A stretch of DNA of 53,436 nt from Perkinsus olseni. Lineage: Eukaryota > Perkinsozoa > Perkinsida > Perkinsidae. The stretch is from NCBI GenBank assembly GCA_013115135.1, contig JABANP010000374.1, forward strand, positions 1-53,436, in the 5' to 3' direction. This document shows, piece after piece, positions 45,162 through 53,436 of the stretch; within the stretch, counting starts at the first letter, position 1, and each line of letters starts with the position of its first letter. The notes under the pieces were generated by a model, which did not search any database, was not told the DNA's origin, and saw only the letters and a list, made by a program, of their open reading frames with translations. The translations under genes were made by a program, and so were the position numbers.

Positions 45162-45618
45162 GTGAGTCTTCGAAGGGTTCAGTTGTGAATGTATCCAAAT
45201 TCGATAATCTAATATCACCCCATAGTGACCCCCATCCTAAGCTTCTCCTTTCAACTATGAGAATTGTGATAAGCAGACTCTGCCCATCACAATTAGCTAC
45301 TTCGACTCTGTTTATCAGATCTAGCTGTACGACTACGTTCGGGCGCGACCCCGCATCCTTAACGCTTCCTGAGAGTCTCAGCGCCCGATCTGCTGGGGTT
45401 ACCGTGTTTCGTCAAGGTACCAGTCTCCGATCTTGGTCTTTTCGTCGATACTTATGATAGTACTTCATCAGCAGGACGGAGATGTATGAAGATAAAACTA
45501 CCGATGGGGGGACATTTTTTCAAGTGGGTTCGATCCCGGCACATTTCATTTCTTGTTGATTTAGCCGTGTAGGACCGAGGCAGAGCGGCAGGAGTTACTC
45601 AACCCTGTCTTCCAAGCA
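45162..45618. other. breakpoint spacer before right arm
   Basis: No coding match to the expected last exon of H2. A T-arm-like sequence (GGGTTCGATCCCGGCAC) lies at about 45523-45541. Homology to the left arm begins near 45619. Confidence 0.45.
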
Positions 45619-45649
45619 CTTCGTGACGGCCAACTCATGTGATGATTAC

Positions 45650-45713
45650 TCAGCTTCAGTGGTCCTCAGTGGTTGTGTCGTCGGTCGCGGGTTCAATTCC
45701 CCGTAGGGGCTCT
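45650..45713 (+). other. tRNA-like half just upstream of the 99-aa gene, right arm
   Basis: Right-arm copy of the element at 33148-33210, with D-arm-like GGTCCTCAGTGG and T-arm/acceptor-like GGGTTCAATTCCCCGTAGGG. It ends 6 bp before the ATG. Confidence 0.5.
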
Positions 45714-45718
45714 TTGCG

Positions 45719-46153
45719 ATGGCTCTCGTGTTAGTGAGAAGATGTAAATATCCGACTTACTGTTATCGCGGCTTCAGCGCTTTCACGTACGTATCGTATG
45801 ATGGCGAAGCTGGAGGGTCCACCAAGAGATTACAGAAAGGTCTGTCTTGCGATCGACCTCTCCGAATTCTACTTGCTACTCTCATCAGGTTTCAGTAATG
45901 CAACGACCCTCGCCTTTGAGAGTATCGATCCCTTCCGTAGAGATTGGACCAAGAAGTAATCAGGTGTCGGGTTCAATTCCACCCACCGCTATTTTCAGGG
46001 CTAAAACGAAGAAGGATCGCGCTGTACGAGATAAGAGAGCCCGAAGCCGCATGTAAGTCTCTCGTTGGCCGATTTTCGGTATTTTTATTTCCCAGTTACG
46101 GCACCAAAGGACACATACAGGGTTATGGTGATGATGAGCCTTTTGATTGGTGA
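45719..46153 (+). CDS. 99-aa protein, possibly mitochondrial, right-arm copy
   Basis: Exons 45719-45839, 45889-45955, 45999-46052 and 46096-46153 sum to 300 nt, the same sizes as the left copy. The only amino-acid change I see in exon 1 is S to T (KYPTYCYRG). Arg-rich N-terminus, acidic C-terminus ending DDEPFDW. Both copies look intact, which suggests recent duplication or conversion. Function unknown. Confidence 0.72.
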
Positions 46154-46273
46154 CGACGGAGCGAAGCGATCCATGAACTCATATTTGACAGTTTCCGAAG
46201 ATTTTATTTTCGCTTGTCAGTAATTAATCGGTGACCTTCCAGTTTTCCACTTTTCTACTGAGAAGTCGTGACG

Positions 46274-46639
46274 ATGGCGACCCGTCCCCTCAGCAGTTCG
46301 TATCCAATTATTCCGAGTGAGCTAATCGGACGTATCTTCATGCGCATGCGTGCAACATTCTCGACTCACATTCATCAGGCCAACATGCGATGAGTGGGCA
46401 GCTTGACGAAGATGGTGTGGATATCGCCGACCTGCAGGTGATCATCTTCAATCGATTTATTGATGATGATTGTCTTCGTGTAGATGAAGGCGTGGCGGTA
46501 CAAGGAGCTCATCCATAAGAGCTCAAGTCTAGCATTACACAATCACCAACTCATACGAGAAGTTGAGAATATGAAATTTGAGGTATTTCGACACACCAAC
46601 AGCATCTTCTCGATCACTCGAGCGCTGATACACTCATAG
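46274..46639 (+). CDS. hypothetical ORF cluster, right-arm copy
   Basis: Starts MATRPLSSSYPIIPSELIGR. A second segment from ATG 46390 (SGQLDEDGVDIADLQ, to 46437) is joined by a 46-nt intron to 46484-46639 (MKAWRYKELIHKSSSLALHN, then VENMKFEVFRHTNSIFSITR, TAG). The relation of the first segment to the others is unresolved. Conserved in the left arm at 32224-32589. Confidence 0.4.
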
Positions 46640-46892
46640 AAGGAATCATCAATCGAAATGTATTTAAGGTTGAAGGCGGCCAGTTCTCAATAGCTCGTTG
46701 AACAGCGATAGTTGATGAGCTCAGCGATAAGACACGAAAATAGGAGTTGTAAATTTCTTGAAAATGGATTCACTGCGTTAGTGGTTGTCATTAATCTTCT
46801 TCTTCTTCCTTCTTCTCAATCATTTGATTTATTATAGGCCAATAGGATGCTTCCCTCACCGACTAATCGGATGACTACACCATTGAAGACAA

Positions 46893-48750
46893 TTGATGAG
46901 AGTGAGGTGGATGATGACAATAGCCAGTATTGTCATCTGGTTGGAAGATACACCTGTTGATGGACTATCCGATGAATCACCTCAAAATAATAATCGTACC
47001 AGTCTGGTAGATCTCCTCAATGAACTCGAGGTTAAGTTGGATACCTCTAAAGGTCGACTCAAGGAGTTCTCAGATCGTAAGATACTCCTTCCCGTTGATC
47101 AGCTATTGTCATCATTTCAGTTCCGTCATTACCATTATCGACCATTGATCCAATCGGCCCTAACCCGGTGGGTTGGTACTCGTCTAAATGCTTCTCATCA
47201 TCTTCCTCAGAATCCTCCACCACTGTTGATGACATCTCAGCCACTCGGCCTCCCGCCGGCCTTCCAAGACTTCCAAAGTCAGTCCGCCTCGGCAATTCCT
47301 CTCGAGAGCTTCCGCTCAGATTTCTCACATCGTTCGCTGACTCTGACGACTCCTTCCATCACTCGACAGTTTACCAACCCTTCGACCAGCCAATATCTCA
47401 GCAGCACCTGTAAAGGCTCATTCGTACCGCCACCAACTGCCAATATTCTATCAGCATCACTTCAGCCATTTGACGTTCTCACGAGGAGCACCATGTTGAT
47501 GCTCGATCAACAGGTTATTCATAACTTCAAATTCCGTAACAGCCAAAGTCCCTCAGGCCTCTCCCGGGTCGTGGATCCCTCGAGCCCCTCCCCCCACACT
47601 CTACGGTAACATCCTCCTCTGGCATTTGGTGAGACCAGTCGACGGAGCGACGATAATTCATTTTTCCTGCAGGGCCGATTGGTGGCTGTCATTCGGGGTC
47701 TGCAATCGACAGTCCTCTCGGCTGCTCTACGAGATCTGCGTAAGCTGGTCGGATGAGTCAATCTAGAAATCTTCGAATAGAAACTCCGGAAATCAGCTGC
47801 CATCGAGTACCCTCTTCGTGAGCAGCGTTGCCGATTGAAACGAACGACTTCCACAGTGGCTGGTGGACTCCTTCGTTCACTCCCTCATGTGATAAGGACC
47901 GGTATCGTCTCAGGTTATGACGGATGGAACGAAAAAAGCGGAGCGAAACTCAAAGAGGAGAGACTAGCGAGAATCTTCAGTAAAGCATTTGAGAGGAATT
48001 ACTGTTGGACTGGTGATTGGCAGAAGATGGCCGATTGCAGAGGCGAATTGACGAACGAAGACGACGGGATGACCTCAGACGGCACGTCAACAACGGCGGT
48101 ACGCTCGATCGGGAGGAATAGTTTGAGTTAACTTCGACGCCGCCGTCTCGCGTCTCTTCAGGGACACTTGATATCTATTTGGCCCACAACACCCTCGATC
48201 AGCATTCCACTCACCTGCTTCGCTCCGCCTTTCGTCTGATCGCCGACTTGAAAGTTATCATCGCTGAAGGGGCGGCGATGGCGGTTGGGAAGAATGCCAA
48301 CGGGTGGACTCGCGCCCGAGAGGTTGAATACCCAGCAGCAGCTCAGATGATTCGAAACGTTATAAACTCCTCAGTCCAGCGACAGGTAGTCGATTGAGTT
48401 ATTCCGCACATTATTCATTGACTCAGCTTCGCTCCGCCTTGAGAAATCTTTATCGGAAGGCTCGGGGTGGCCGACTACAAGCTACTTTGAGAATCACTAA
48501 AGTGCCGCCCCAACAACATGTGGAATCAGAAATCGATGGCGATGGGGAGTCTGTGAGGTATCCGAAGGATGAGCGTCCATTGGACAATAGCCAACCATTC
48601 AGCCCCGCGAGAGGACTTGGCGGCGGCAAAGGTTCAACTTTCCTGTCGGAGAGTTCACTTGATGTTCTCGATGGACGTGGTACATCACCGAGGACTGATG
48701 AGGTGATAGTCCACCATGAGGACTTCTTCGATGAGCCTCACTCTTGTTAG
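46893..48750 (+). CDS. multi-exon hypothetical gene, right-arm copy
   Basis: Not recognised. Conserved open segments run from 46893 (SLVDLLNELEVKLDTSKGRL) through Ser/Pro-rich sequence. After TTTTTCCTGCAG (about 47673) comes a helical exon ending LRDLRKL, which a 33-nt intron (47751-47783, GTCGGA...AATAG) joins to KLRKSAAIEYPLREQRCRLK. Then GYDGWNEKSGAKLKEERLAR leads to TSTTA. Frame continues into FELTSTPPSRVSSG and HLLRSAFRLIADLKVIIAEG only if the 23 nt GTACGC...AATAG are removed. Another intron (GTAGTC...CTCAG) precedes LRSALRNLYRKARGGRLQAT; the tail is acidic. First exon not fixed. Confidence 0.5.
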
Positions 48751-48765
48751 GGCACGAGTGTCGAC

Positions 48766-48897
48766 ATGACTGACTATGAGACTTCTGAAGATCTCGGAGA
48801 TGAGGGTGGCCTTATTCAACCGGTGTACTCGAGGACACTACAAGCCTCTCAAAAGGTGTCCATTGGGAATGCCTTCCCATGGAGTGATGAAGTGTAA
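48766..48897 (+). CDS. 43-codon acidic ORF, right-arm copy
   Basis: Right-arm copy of 29979-30110 (MTDYETSEDLGDEGGLIQPV ... WSDEV, TAA). It begins 16 bp after the stop of the preceding segment, so it may be an alternative last exon. Confidence 0.4.
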   Translation: MTDYETSEDLGDEGGLIQPVYSRTLQASQKVSIGNAFPWSDEV

Positions 48898-49329
48898 TTA
48901 ATTAATAATAAGTTTCCTTTCCTCGACCGAACAGTTCAGTGTAGGGCTGCTAACAAAAGAAGATCCAACACAGTCAACGCAGGAGAGCAGCGAAGTCGAT
49001 TGCTACTGCCAACCAACCACAGCGAAACGCGAAGAGTCGTATCGAGAGCAAACTGTTACAACACGGACAATGACATTCCGAATCGTTCCATCACCACTGA
49101 TAAACAAGGGCATTTCGATTTGACCCGAATGCAACGACCAAAGCCGCTTCCCCAGTATTGGTACAACTCGACAACGCCAATATATGAGCATCTACACAGG
49201 ATGCGACAAGACTAGCCAGAATGTGAAACTAGAGCCATCAAGAAATGGCATGAATGAGAAGAATTCAGAAAGATCTCGTGACAGGGGGATGCTGAGAACA
49301 GTATCTACACCAAGTAACAGCTGCTGTCC

Positions 49330-50244
49330 TTAACAGCTAGTAAGAGTGGTGTCAATGAGGAAGCCAGCCTTAATATGAACCTCAGTTGGACTGATGATGG
49401 TACCATCGATACTCTTGATATGGAAAGCATTCATCAACTTCTGTAGCATGGGATCGTAATTCGAGAAGACGATCTTGGTCCCCTCAACTTCGTAGTCAGC
49501 ACCTGCACTCTGACCGAGGACGCTAACAGTAGCGCGACCCTCCTCGAAGTCAACACTGAAGCTTTGGCCGTAGAGGTCACCACAGTACTTCCCACCGAAA
49601 CCCTCGGTAACTGTGGTAGTAGTCGTGGTAGTTGTGGTGGCCCGAGTAGTCGCTACAGTTGTGGTGGTTGGAGGCATCGTCGTTGTAGTGGTAGTTGTTA
49701 CTTCAACCGTCGTGGCAGACGTGGGAGCTGCGGTGGTCGTGGTCGCTTCCGTAGTCGTAGAAACAGCGGCCTTCGTAGTAGTCGTAGAAACAGCGGCCTT
49801 CGTAGTAGTCGTAGAAACAGCGGCCTTCGTAGTAGTCGTAGAAACAGCGGCCTTCGTAGTAGTCGTAGAAACAGCGGCCTTCGTAGTAGTCGTAGAAACA
49901 GCGGCCTTCGTAGTAGTCGTAGAAACAGCGGCCTTCGTAGTAGTCGTAGAAACAGCGGCCTTCGTAGTAGTCGTGACAGGCTCGGCCGTTGTAGTGACAG
50001 CTGGAGTACTTACTGAGCCGCAGGGGATCGCCTCACCGACACAGGAAGAGTCTGTCGGCTGGAAACAAACTGAGCCATCGGACTTCTTCATCAGACCGAA
50101 GCAGACTGGACTACTCAGCCACGACTTGCAATATGATCCGTACTTGGATTTACCACAGCCGCTGACATCAGAGCACATCTGAGCGCACGGATCTTCAGTG
50201 GCAGCTGCTACAGCAGCAATAACTGCAAAGAGGTAGGAACGCAT
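49330..50244 (-). CDS. secreted Thr-rich repeat protein, copy G2 (intact)
   Basis: Intact 304-aa member. The ATG at 50244 matches the start of G1. Domain order: signal peptide MRSYLFAVIAAVAAA; Cys-rich module with CAQMC, CGKSKYGSYCKSWLSSPVCF, VCFQPTDSSC and IPCG; eight TTTTKAAVS repeats plus Thr-rich flank; C-terminal domain from GFGGKYCGDLYGQSFSVDFE to FLIDTTLTSC. The Thr run is a likely O-glycosylated stalk (inference). The N-terminal module recalls short Cys-rich modules in secreted proteins of Perkinsus-like protists, from memory only. Used as reference for G1 and G3. Confidence 0.85.
   Translation of the reverse strand: MRSYLFAVIAAVAAATEDPCAQMCSDVSGCGKSKYGSYCKSWLSSPVCFGLMKKSDGSVCFQPTDSSCVGEAIPCGSVSTPAVTTTAEPVTTTTKAAVSTTTTKAAVSTTTTKAAVSTTTTKAAVSTTTTKAAVSTTTTKAAVSTTTTKAAVSTTTTKAAVSTTTEATTTTAAPTSATTVEVTTTTTTTMPPTTTTVATTRATTTTTTTTTVTEGFGGKYCGDLYGQSFSVDFEEGRATVSVLGQSAGADYEVEGTKIVFSNYDPMLQKLMNAFHIKSIDGTIISPTEVHIKAGFLIDTTLTSC
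49744..49977. repeat. 27-bp coding repeat array in G2, eight units
   Basis: Units encode TTTTKAAVS on the minus strand. The same DNA is open on the plus strand in two frames (for example SRRNSGLRS). Counts are 7 in G1, 8 in G2 and 10 in G3. Confidence 0.9.
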
Positions 50245-50942
50245 TATCGACAAGCAAAAGAACGGGGAAGGTCAACTAAGGGAGGCATTCACAATTGACT
50301 AGAAGAAGCACTTTACTCACCCTGAATGAACACCGTATCAGCTGTGAACTTCGAATGCACTAGCTTCCAGCGGGACATTGTGATCGAGTTCACGCGATTT
50401 TGTGTCATTTCGATCGAGACTATTGTCACTCACGCTGTTAAAGCGTTGACCGTCAGGTTGGATTGAGGACGCAACAATTAGGTACGAGACGTCTGAAGTG
50501 CAGAGACAACTCTTCGATATCGTGAGTTCGGGCCGGAAACTTCTTCACTACTGGCAGCACGCAGTGCCGCACCCGTGTATGCGACCTGCCCGCTTACAGT
50601 TTCGACTTGAGACTGAATATCGGAGGGCGGTAACCAGCCTCCGCCTCGTGTAAAAGTAAAAGTATAGGCAGTGCCTATTAGGCACTTCGGCTGGTACAGT
50701 TTCCCCATCGTCGCAAATGAATCACCCCTAAACCTCGAGGGCGGAAAGTAACGGGAATCTCCTTGCTACGGTCTCGTCTTGCGAGGACGGATAAGGAAGG
50801 AGGGTAAAGGGAAATCCCGCAACCTTTTATTTGGGGTGCACTCGTGCTCACAGCCAATTCGAAGCTCCATCATCGTATGCCTGCTGCCTACTCTGCAGAA
50901 TAGTGTATGGATTCTCCGTGAGTAACGAAATCTCGCGTCCAC

Positions 50943-51014
50943 AGGTCCAATCGGGAGTCGAACCCGAGTTGCTGGATTCAAAGTCCAGAGTGCTGACCAC
51001 TACACTATTGGACC
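50943..51014 (-). tRNA. tRNA-Gln (TTG)
   Basis: Mirror of 28216-28287: acceptor GGTCCAA/TTGGACC, anticodon loop CTTTGAA, T loop TTCGACT. The acceptor differs from the left copy by compensated changes that keep pairing, which suggests both are maintained. Confidence 0.93.
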
Positions 51015-51280
51015 ACGATGATATCTATTGAACTGCAGTGTTGGCGTTGTCGATGGGACAATTTGCAACCCGCTTAGTTCCTGAGCCGTGCGTAATGCTG
51101 AGTCGACTCGGGTCTCATTGCAATGCAATGAATGCATGGGTTCTTTCCTTATTCTAGAGTTAGATCTATAAAGTCACGTTTATAAGGAAAGGGTTATGCC
51201 AGGTGAGGGGAGGGGCGTCAATAATTCAAAGCCTGCCACATCAAAGAGGCCAGGATCCTTCACATGGATCTTATCATCGG

Positions 51281-51353
51281 GGTCTCGTGGCCTAATGGAT
51301 AAGGCGTTGGTCTTCGGAACCAAAGATTGTGGGTTCGAGTCCCACCGAGATCG
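51281..51353 (+). tRNA. tRNA-Arg (TCG)
   Basis: Acceptor GGTCTCG/CGAGATC, D arm with TGGCCTAATGG A box, anticodon stem TTGGT/ACCAA with loop CTTCGGA (anticodon TCG), T arm TTCGAGT, discriminator G. No mirror in the left arm. Confidence 0.93.
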
Positions 51354-51919
51354 GGCCTCTTAGAGGATCTCTCTTGTCGCATTCGTTTGGATCGGACCGG
51401 AGTCGCTCTTGAGGGAGCATCAACCTCGCGGAGACGCTCGTGGTCGGCACGAGCAGAACGTTGCTGAAAAGCCGACCTGAAAGATCTCATGGTAGACCCT
51501 AGGTCACTCGTTGTCGAGCGTCAGCAAGATCAGCGTAGCTTAATTATCACATCCCTCGTCGGCAGGAACCAGATGAGCAACACAGCTCCAATCGTTGAAT
51601 GAGTACCAAATGCATCAACGTTTCCCGAGGGACTGCGACTTAAAATGAGGAAGACATAATCTGGAGCCTACGCAACATGTCCGGATCCGCGCAACGCTGG
51701 TGACGTTCCACGCAGGGCGCTCGGTGTTGAGGATAGTCTGTTATATGTGGTAATCCCAGCGCCGCGACGTTCATTTCGTGGTCGAGAATCCTAGCAAGAA
51801 AACGCATCATGGGATGGTGGCCACCAGTATGTGTGACGCTAGCACCAGCAGTAGTCTGAGTAAACACCTGTGGAATCCAACAGCTATCATTCTGTGTTGT
51901 AGATTAAAGACCGACCATA
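51354..51919. other. spacer between tRNAs; no gene seen
   Basis: No ORF with support. The segment 51991-52340 is likewise without an assignable gene; one minus-strand ORF there (LRVRVKVEPNVWSQAKDTLL, then FVKQAGILADANAPENPLAR) reads coding-like and may be an exon fragment. Confidence 0.35.
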
Positions 51920-51990
51920 GTCACTACCCGGGTTTGAGTAGGGGTTGTCACGGCAACAACGTGACGTCCTAACCACTAGACGATAGCGAC
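51920..51990 (-). pseudogene. His-type tRNA body with GTT anticodon and broken T stem
   Basis: Nearly the same as tRNA-His at 27826 over acceptor, D arm and anticodon stem, but the loop is TTGTTGC (anticodon GTT, Asn) and the 5' T-stem strand is CCCTA, which pairs with CCGGG at only three positions. The change in the T stem and the atypical T loop suggest a decayed tRNA-His. If expressed and folded it would present an Asn anticodon on a His-like body. Confidence 0.65.
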
Positions 51991-52616
51991 ACAGAAGTAC
52001 GATCTTATCTGGACTATTTCCCATGCTTCCGGAATACCCAATTTCGTGAGTGCTACCGAGCTTACTGCACAGGGCTCCGATTTGAGCTTCCAGTCTCGCG
52101 AGTGGGTTCTCTGGAGCATTCGCGTCAGCTAAGATCCCGGCTTGCTTCACGAAGGCAAGGAGCGTATCCTTCGCTTGCGACCATACATTAGGTTCAACCT
52201 TTACTCTCACACGGAGCTGCCATACGACTATTTGAAGCTGCGGCCCATTTGAACTGCCGCAGATCAACTTCGAGTCTTCAGACGCCAATTTTCGGAGCCC
52301 ATCATTTTCACGAGCCTCCATAATATAGTTGAGAATGCTACTCGGTGTCCAACTTGGACAGTCCGAATCGTTCCATCACCACTGATAAACAAGGGGCACT
52401 TCGATTTGAACCCGAATGCAACGACCAAAGCCGCTTCCCCAGTATTGGTACAACTCGACAACGCCAATATATGAGCATCTACACAGGATGCGACAAGACT
52501 AGCCAGAATGTGAAACTAGAGCCATCAAGAAATGGCATGAATGAGAAGAATTCAGAAAGATCTCGTGACAGGGGGATGCTGAGAACAGTATCTACACCAA
52601 GTAACAGCTGCTGTCC

Positions 52617-53436
52617 TTAACAGCTAGTAAGAGTGGTGTCAATGAGGAAGCCAGCCTTAATATGAACCTCAGTTGGACTGATGATGGTACCATCGATACC
52701 CTTGATATGGAAAGCATTCATCAACTTCTGTAGCATGGGATCGTAATTCGAGAAGACGATCTTGGTCCCCTCAACTTCGTAGTCAGCACCTGCACTCTGA
52801 CCGAGGACGCTAACAGTAGCGCGACCCTCCTCGAAGTCAACACTGAAGCTTTGGCCGTAGAGGTCACCACAGTACTTCCCACCGAAACCCTCGGTAACTG
52901 TGGTAGTAGTCGTGGTAGTTGTGGTGGCCCGAGTAGTCGCTACAGTTGTGGTGGTTGGAGGCATCGTCGTTGTAGTGGTAGTTGTTACTTCAACCGTCGT
53001 GGCAGACGTGGGAGCTGCGGTGGTCGTGGTCGCTTCCGTAGTCGTAGAAACAGCGGCCTTCGTAGTAGTCGTAGAAACAGCGGCCTTCGTAGTAGTCGTA
53101 GAAACAGCGGCCTTCGTAGTAGTCGTAGAAACAGCGGCCTTCGTAGTAGTCGTAGAAACAGCGGCCTTCGTAGTAGTCGTAGAAACAGCGGCCTTCGTAG
53201 TAGTCGTAGAAACAGCGGCCTTCGTAGTAGTCGTAGAAACAGCGGCCTTCGTAGTAGTCGTAGAAACAGCGGCCTTCGTAGTAGTCGTAGAAACAGCGGC
53301 CTTCGTAGTAGTCGTGACAGGCTCGGCCGTTGTAGTGACAGCTGGAGTACTTACTGAGCCGCAGGGGATCGCCTCACCGACACAGGAAGAGTCTGTCGGC
53401 TGGAAACAAACTGAGCCATCGGACTTCTTCATCAGA
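52617..53436 (-). CDS. secreted Thr-rich repeat protein, copy G3 (5' end off the edge)
   Basis: Direct-orientation relative of G2, with the same 3' flank from about 52360. It has ten TTTTKAAVS repeats, two more than G2, and an otherwise nearly identical C-terminal domain (GFGGKYCGDLYGQSFSVDFE to TTLTSC); the residue before IDGTIIS is G as in G1 versus S in G2. The N-terminal module begins before the window edge at the MKKSDGSVCFQPTDSSC position. Open throughout the visible part. Confidence 0.85.
   Translation of the reverse strand, partial: LMKKSDGSVCFQPTDSSCVGEAIPCGSVSTPAVTTTAEPVTTTTKAAVSTTTTKAAVSTTTTKAAVSTTTTKAAVSTTTTKAAVSTTTTKAAVSTTTTKAAVSTTTTKAAVSTTTTKAAVSTTTTKAAVSTTTEATTTTAAPTSATTVEVTTTTTTTMPPTTTTVATTRATTTTTTTTTVTEGFGGKYCGDLYGQSFSVDFEEGRATVSVLGQSAGADYEVEGTKIVFSNYDPMLQKLMNAFHIKGIDGTIISPTEVHIKAGFLIDTTLTSC

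Larger units (their letters stand above)
45619..51990 (-). repeat. right arm of large inverted duplication
   Basis: Reverse-oriented counterpart of 27826-33243: the 99-aa gene, small ORFs, hypothetical gene, Thr-rich gene, tRNA-Gln and a His-like tRNA. It is longer than the left arm in its outer part because of a tRNA-Arg region (51281-51353) and an insertion near 49110-49170 that reappears at 52390-52460. Confidence 0.88.

Overview
This is a nuclear window from a eukaryote. Genes are split by short introns (mostly 33-120 nt, GT-AG, often ending TTTCAG), the tRNAs lack encoded CCA, and products include a Rag-type GTPase, a type II Hsp40, a C2H2 zinc-finger protein, a mitochondrial solute carrier, a class 3 lipase and alpha/beta hydrolases. 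The many small secreted proteins (Thr-rich linkers, Cys-rich N-terminal modules) remind me of Perkinsus-type alveolates. That assignment rests on recall of family style, not on a search.

Layout. 1-14.7 kb is a gene-rich segment: the 3' part of a RagC/D-like GTPase gene (-), several weak hypothetical genes (-), an 11-exon DNAJB-type co-chaperone gene (-, spliced length checks to 332 aa), a 34-bp minisatellite, a C2H2 zinc-finger gene (-) and a 6-exon mitochondrial carrier gene (+, 302 aa). 15-25.7 kb is a tandem array in which two unrelated secreted-protein families alternate (A1-A2, B1-B2, C1-C2). A2 carries a 1,134-bp Tc1/mariner element with 193-bp terminal inverted repeats in intron 1. C1 is a 5'-truncated chimera.

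27.8-52 kb is a large inverted duplication with arms at about 27.8-33.2 kb and 45.6-52.0 kb. Each arm holds a tRNA cluster, a secreted Thr-rich repeat protein gene, a multi-exon hypothetical gene and a 99-aa protein gene. The loop between the arms (33.2-45.6 kb) holds a lipase with an added N-terminal helical region (-), a TPR gene (-), a Pro/Thr/Ala-rich protein gene with a C-terminal membrane segment (+), and two tandem alpha/beta-hydrolase genes, one with several indels and one without its last exon. A third copy of the Thr-rich gene runs off the right edge.

The most striking item is a well-formed tRNA with a tRNA-Trp-like body and a CTA anticodon (28009-28080), predicted to read UAG. Other unusual signals are dispersed motifs concentrated in introns (AATTTCGTGGCGCG, GCTTCGCTCCGC and tRNA T-arm-like modules). 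Many genes show single-base frame breaks. These may be pseudogenization or assembly error, and the sequence alone cannot separate the two.
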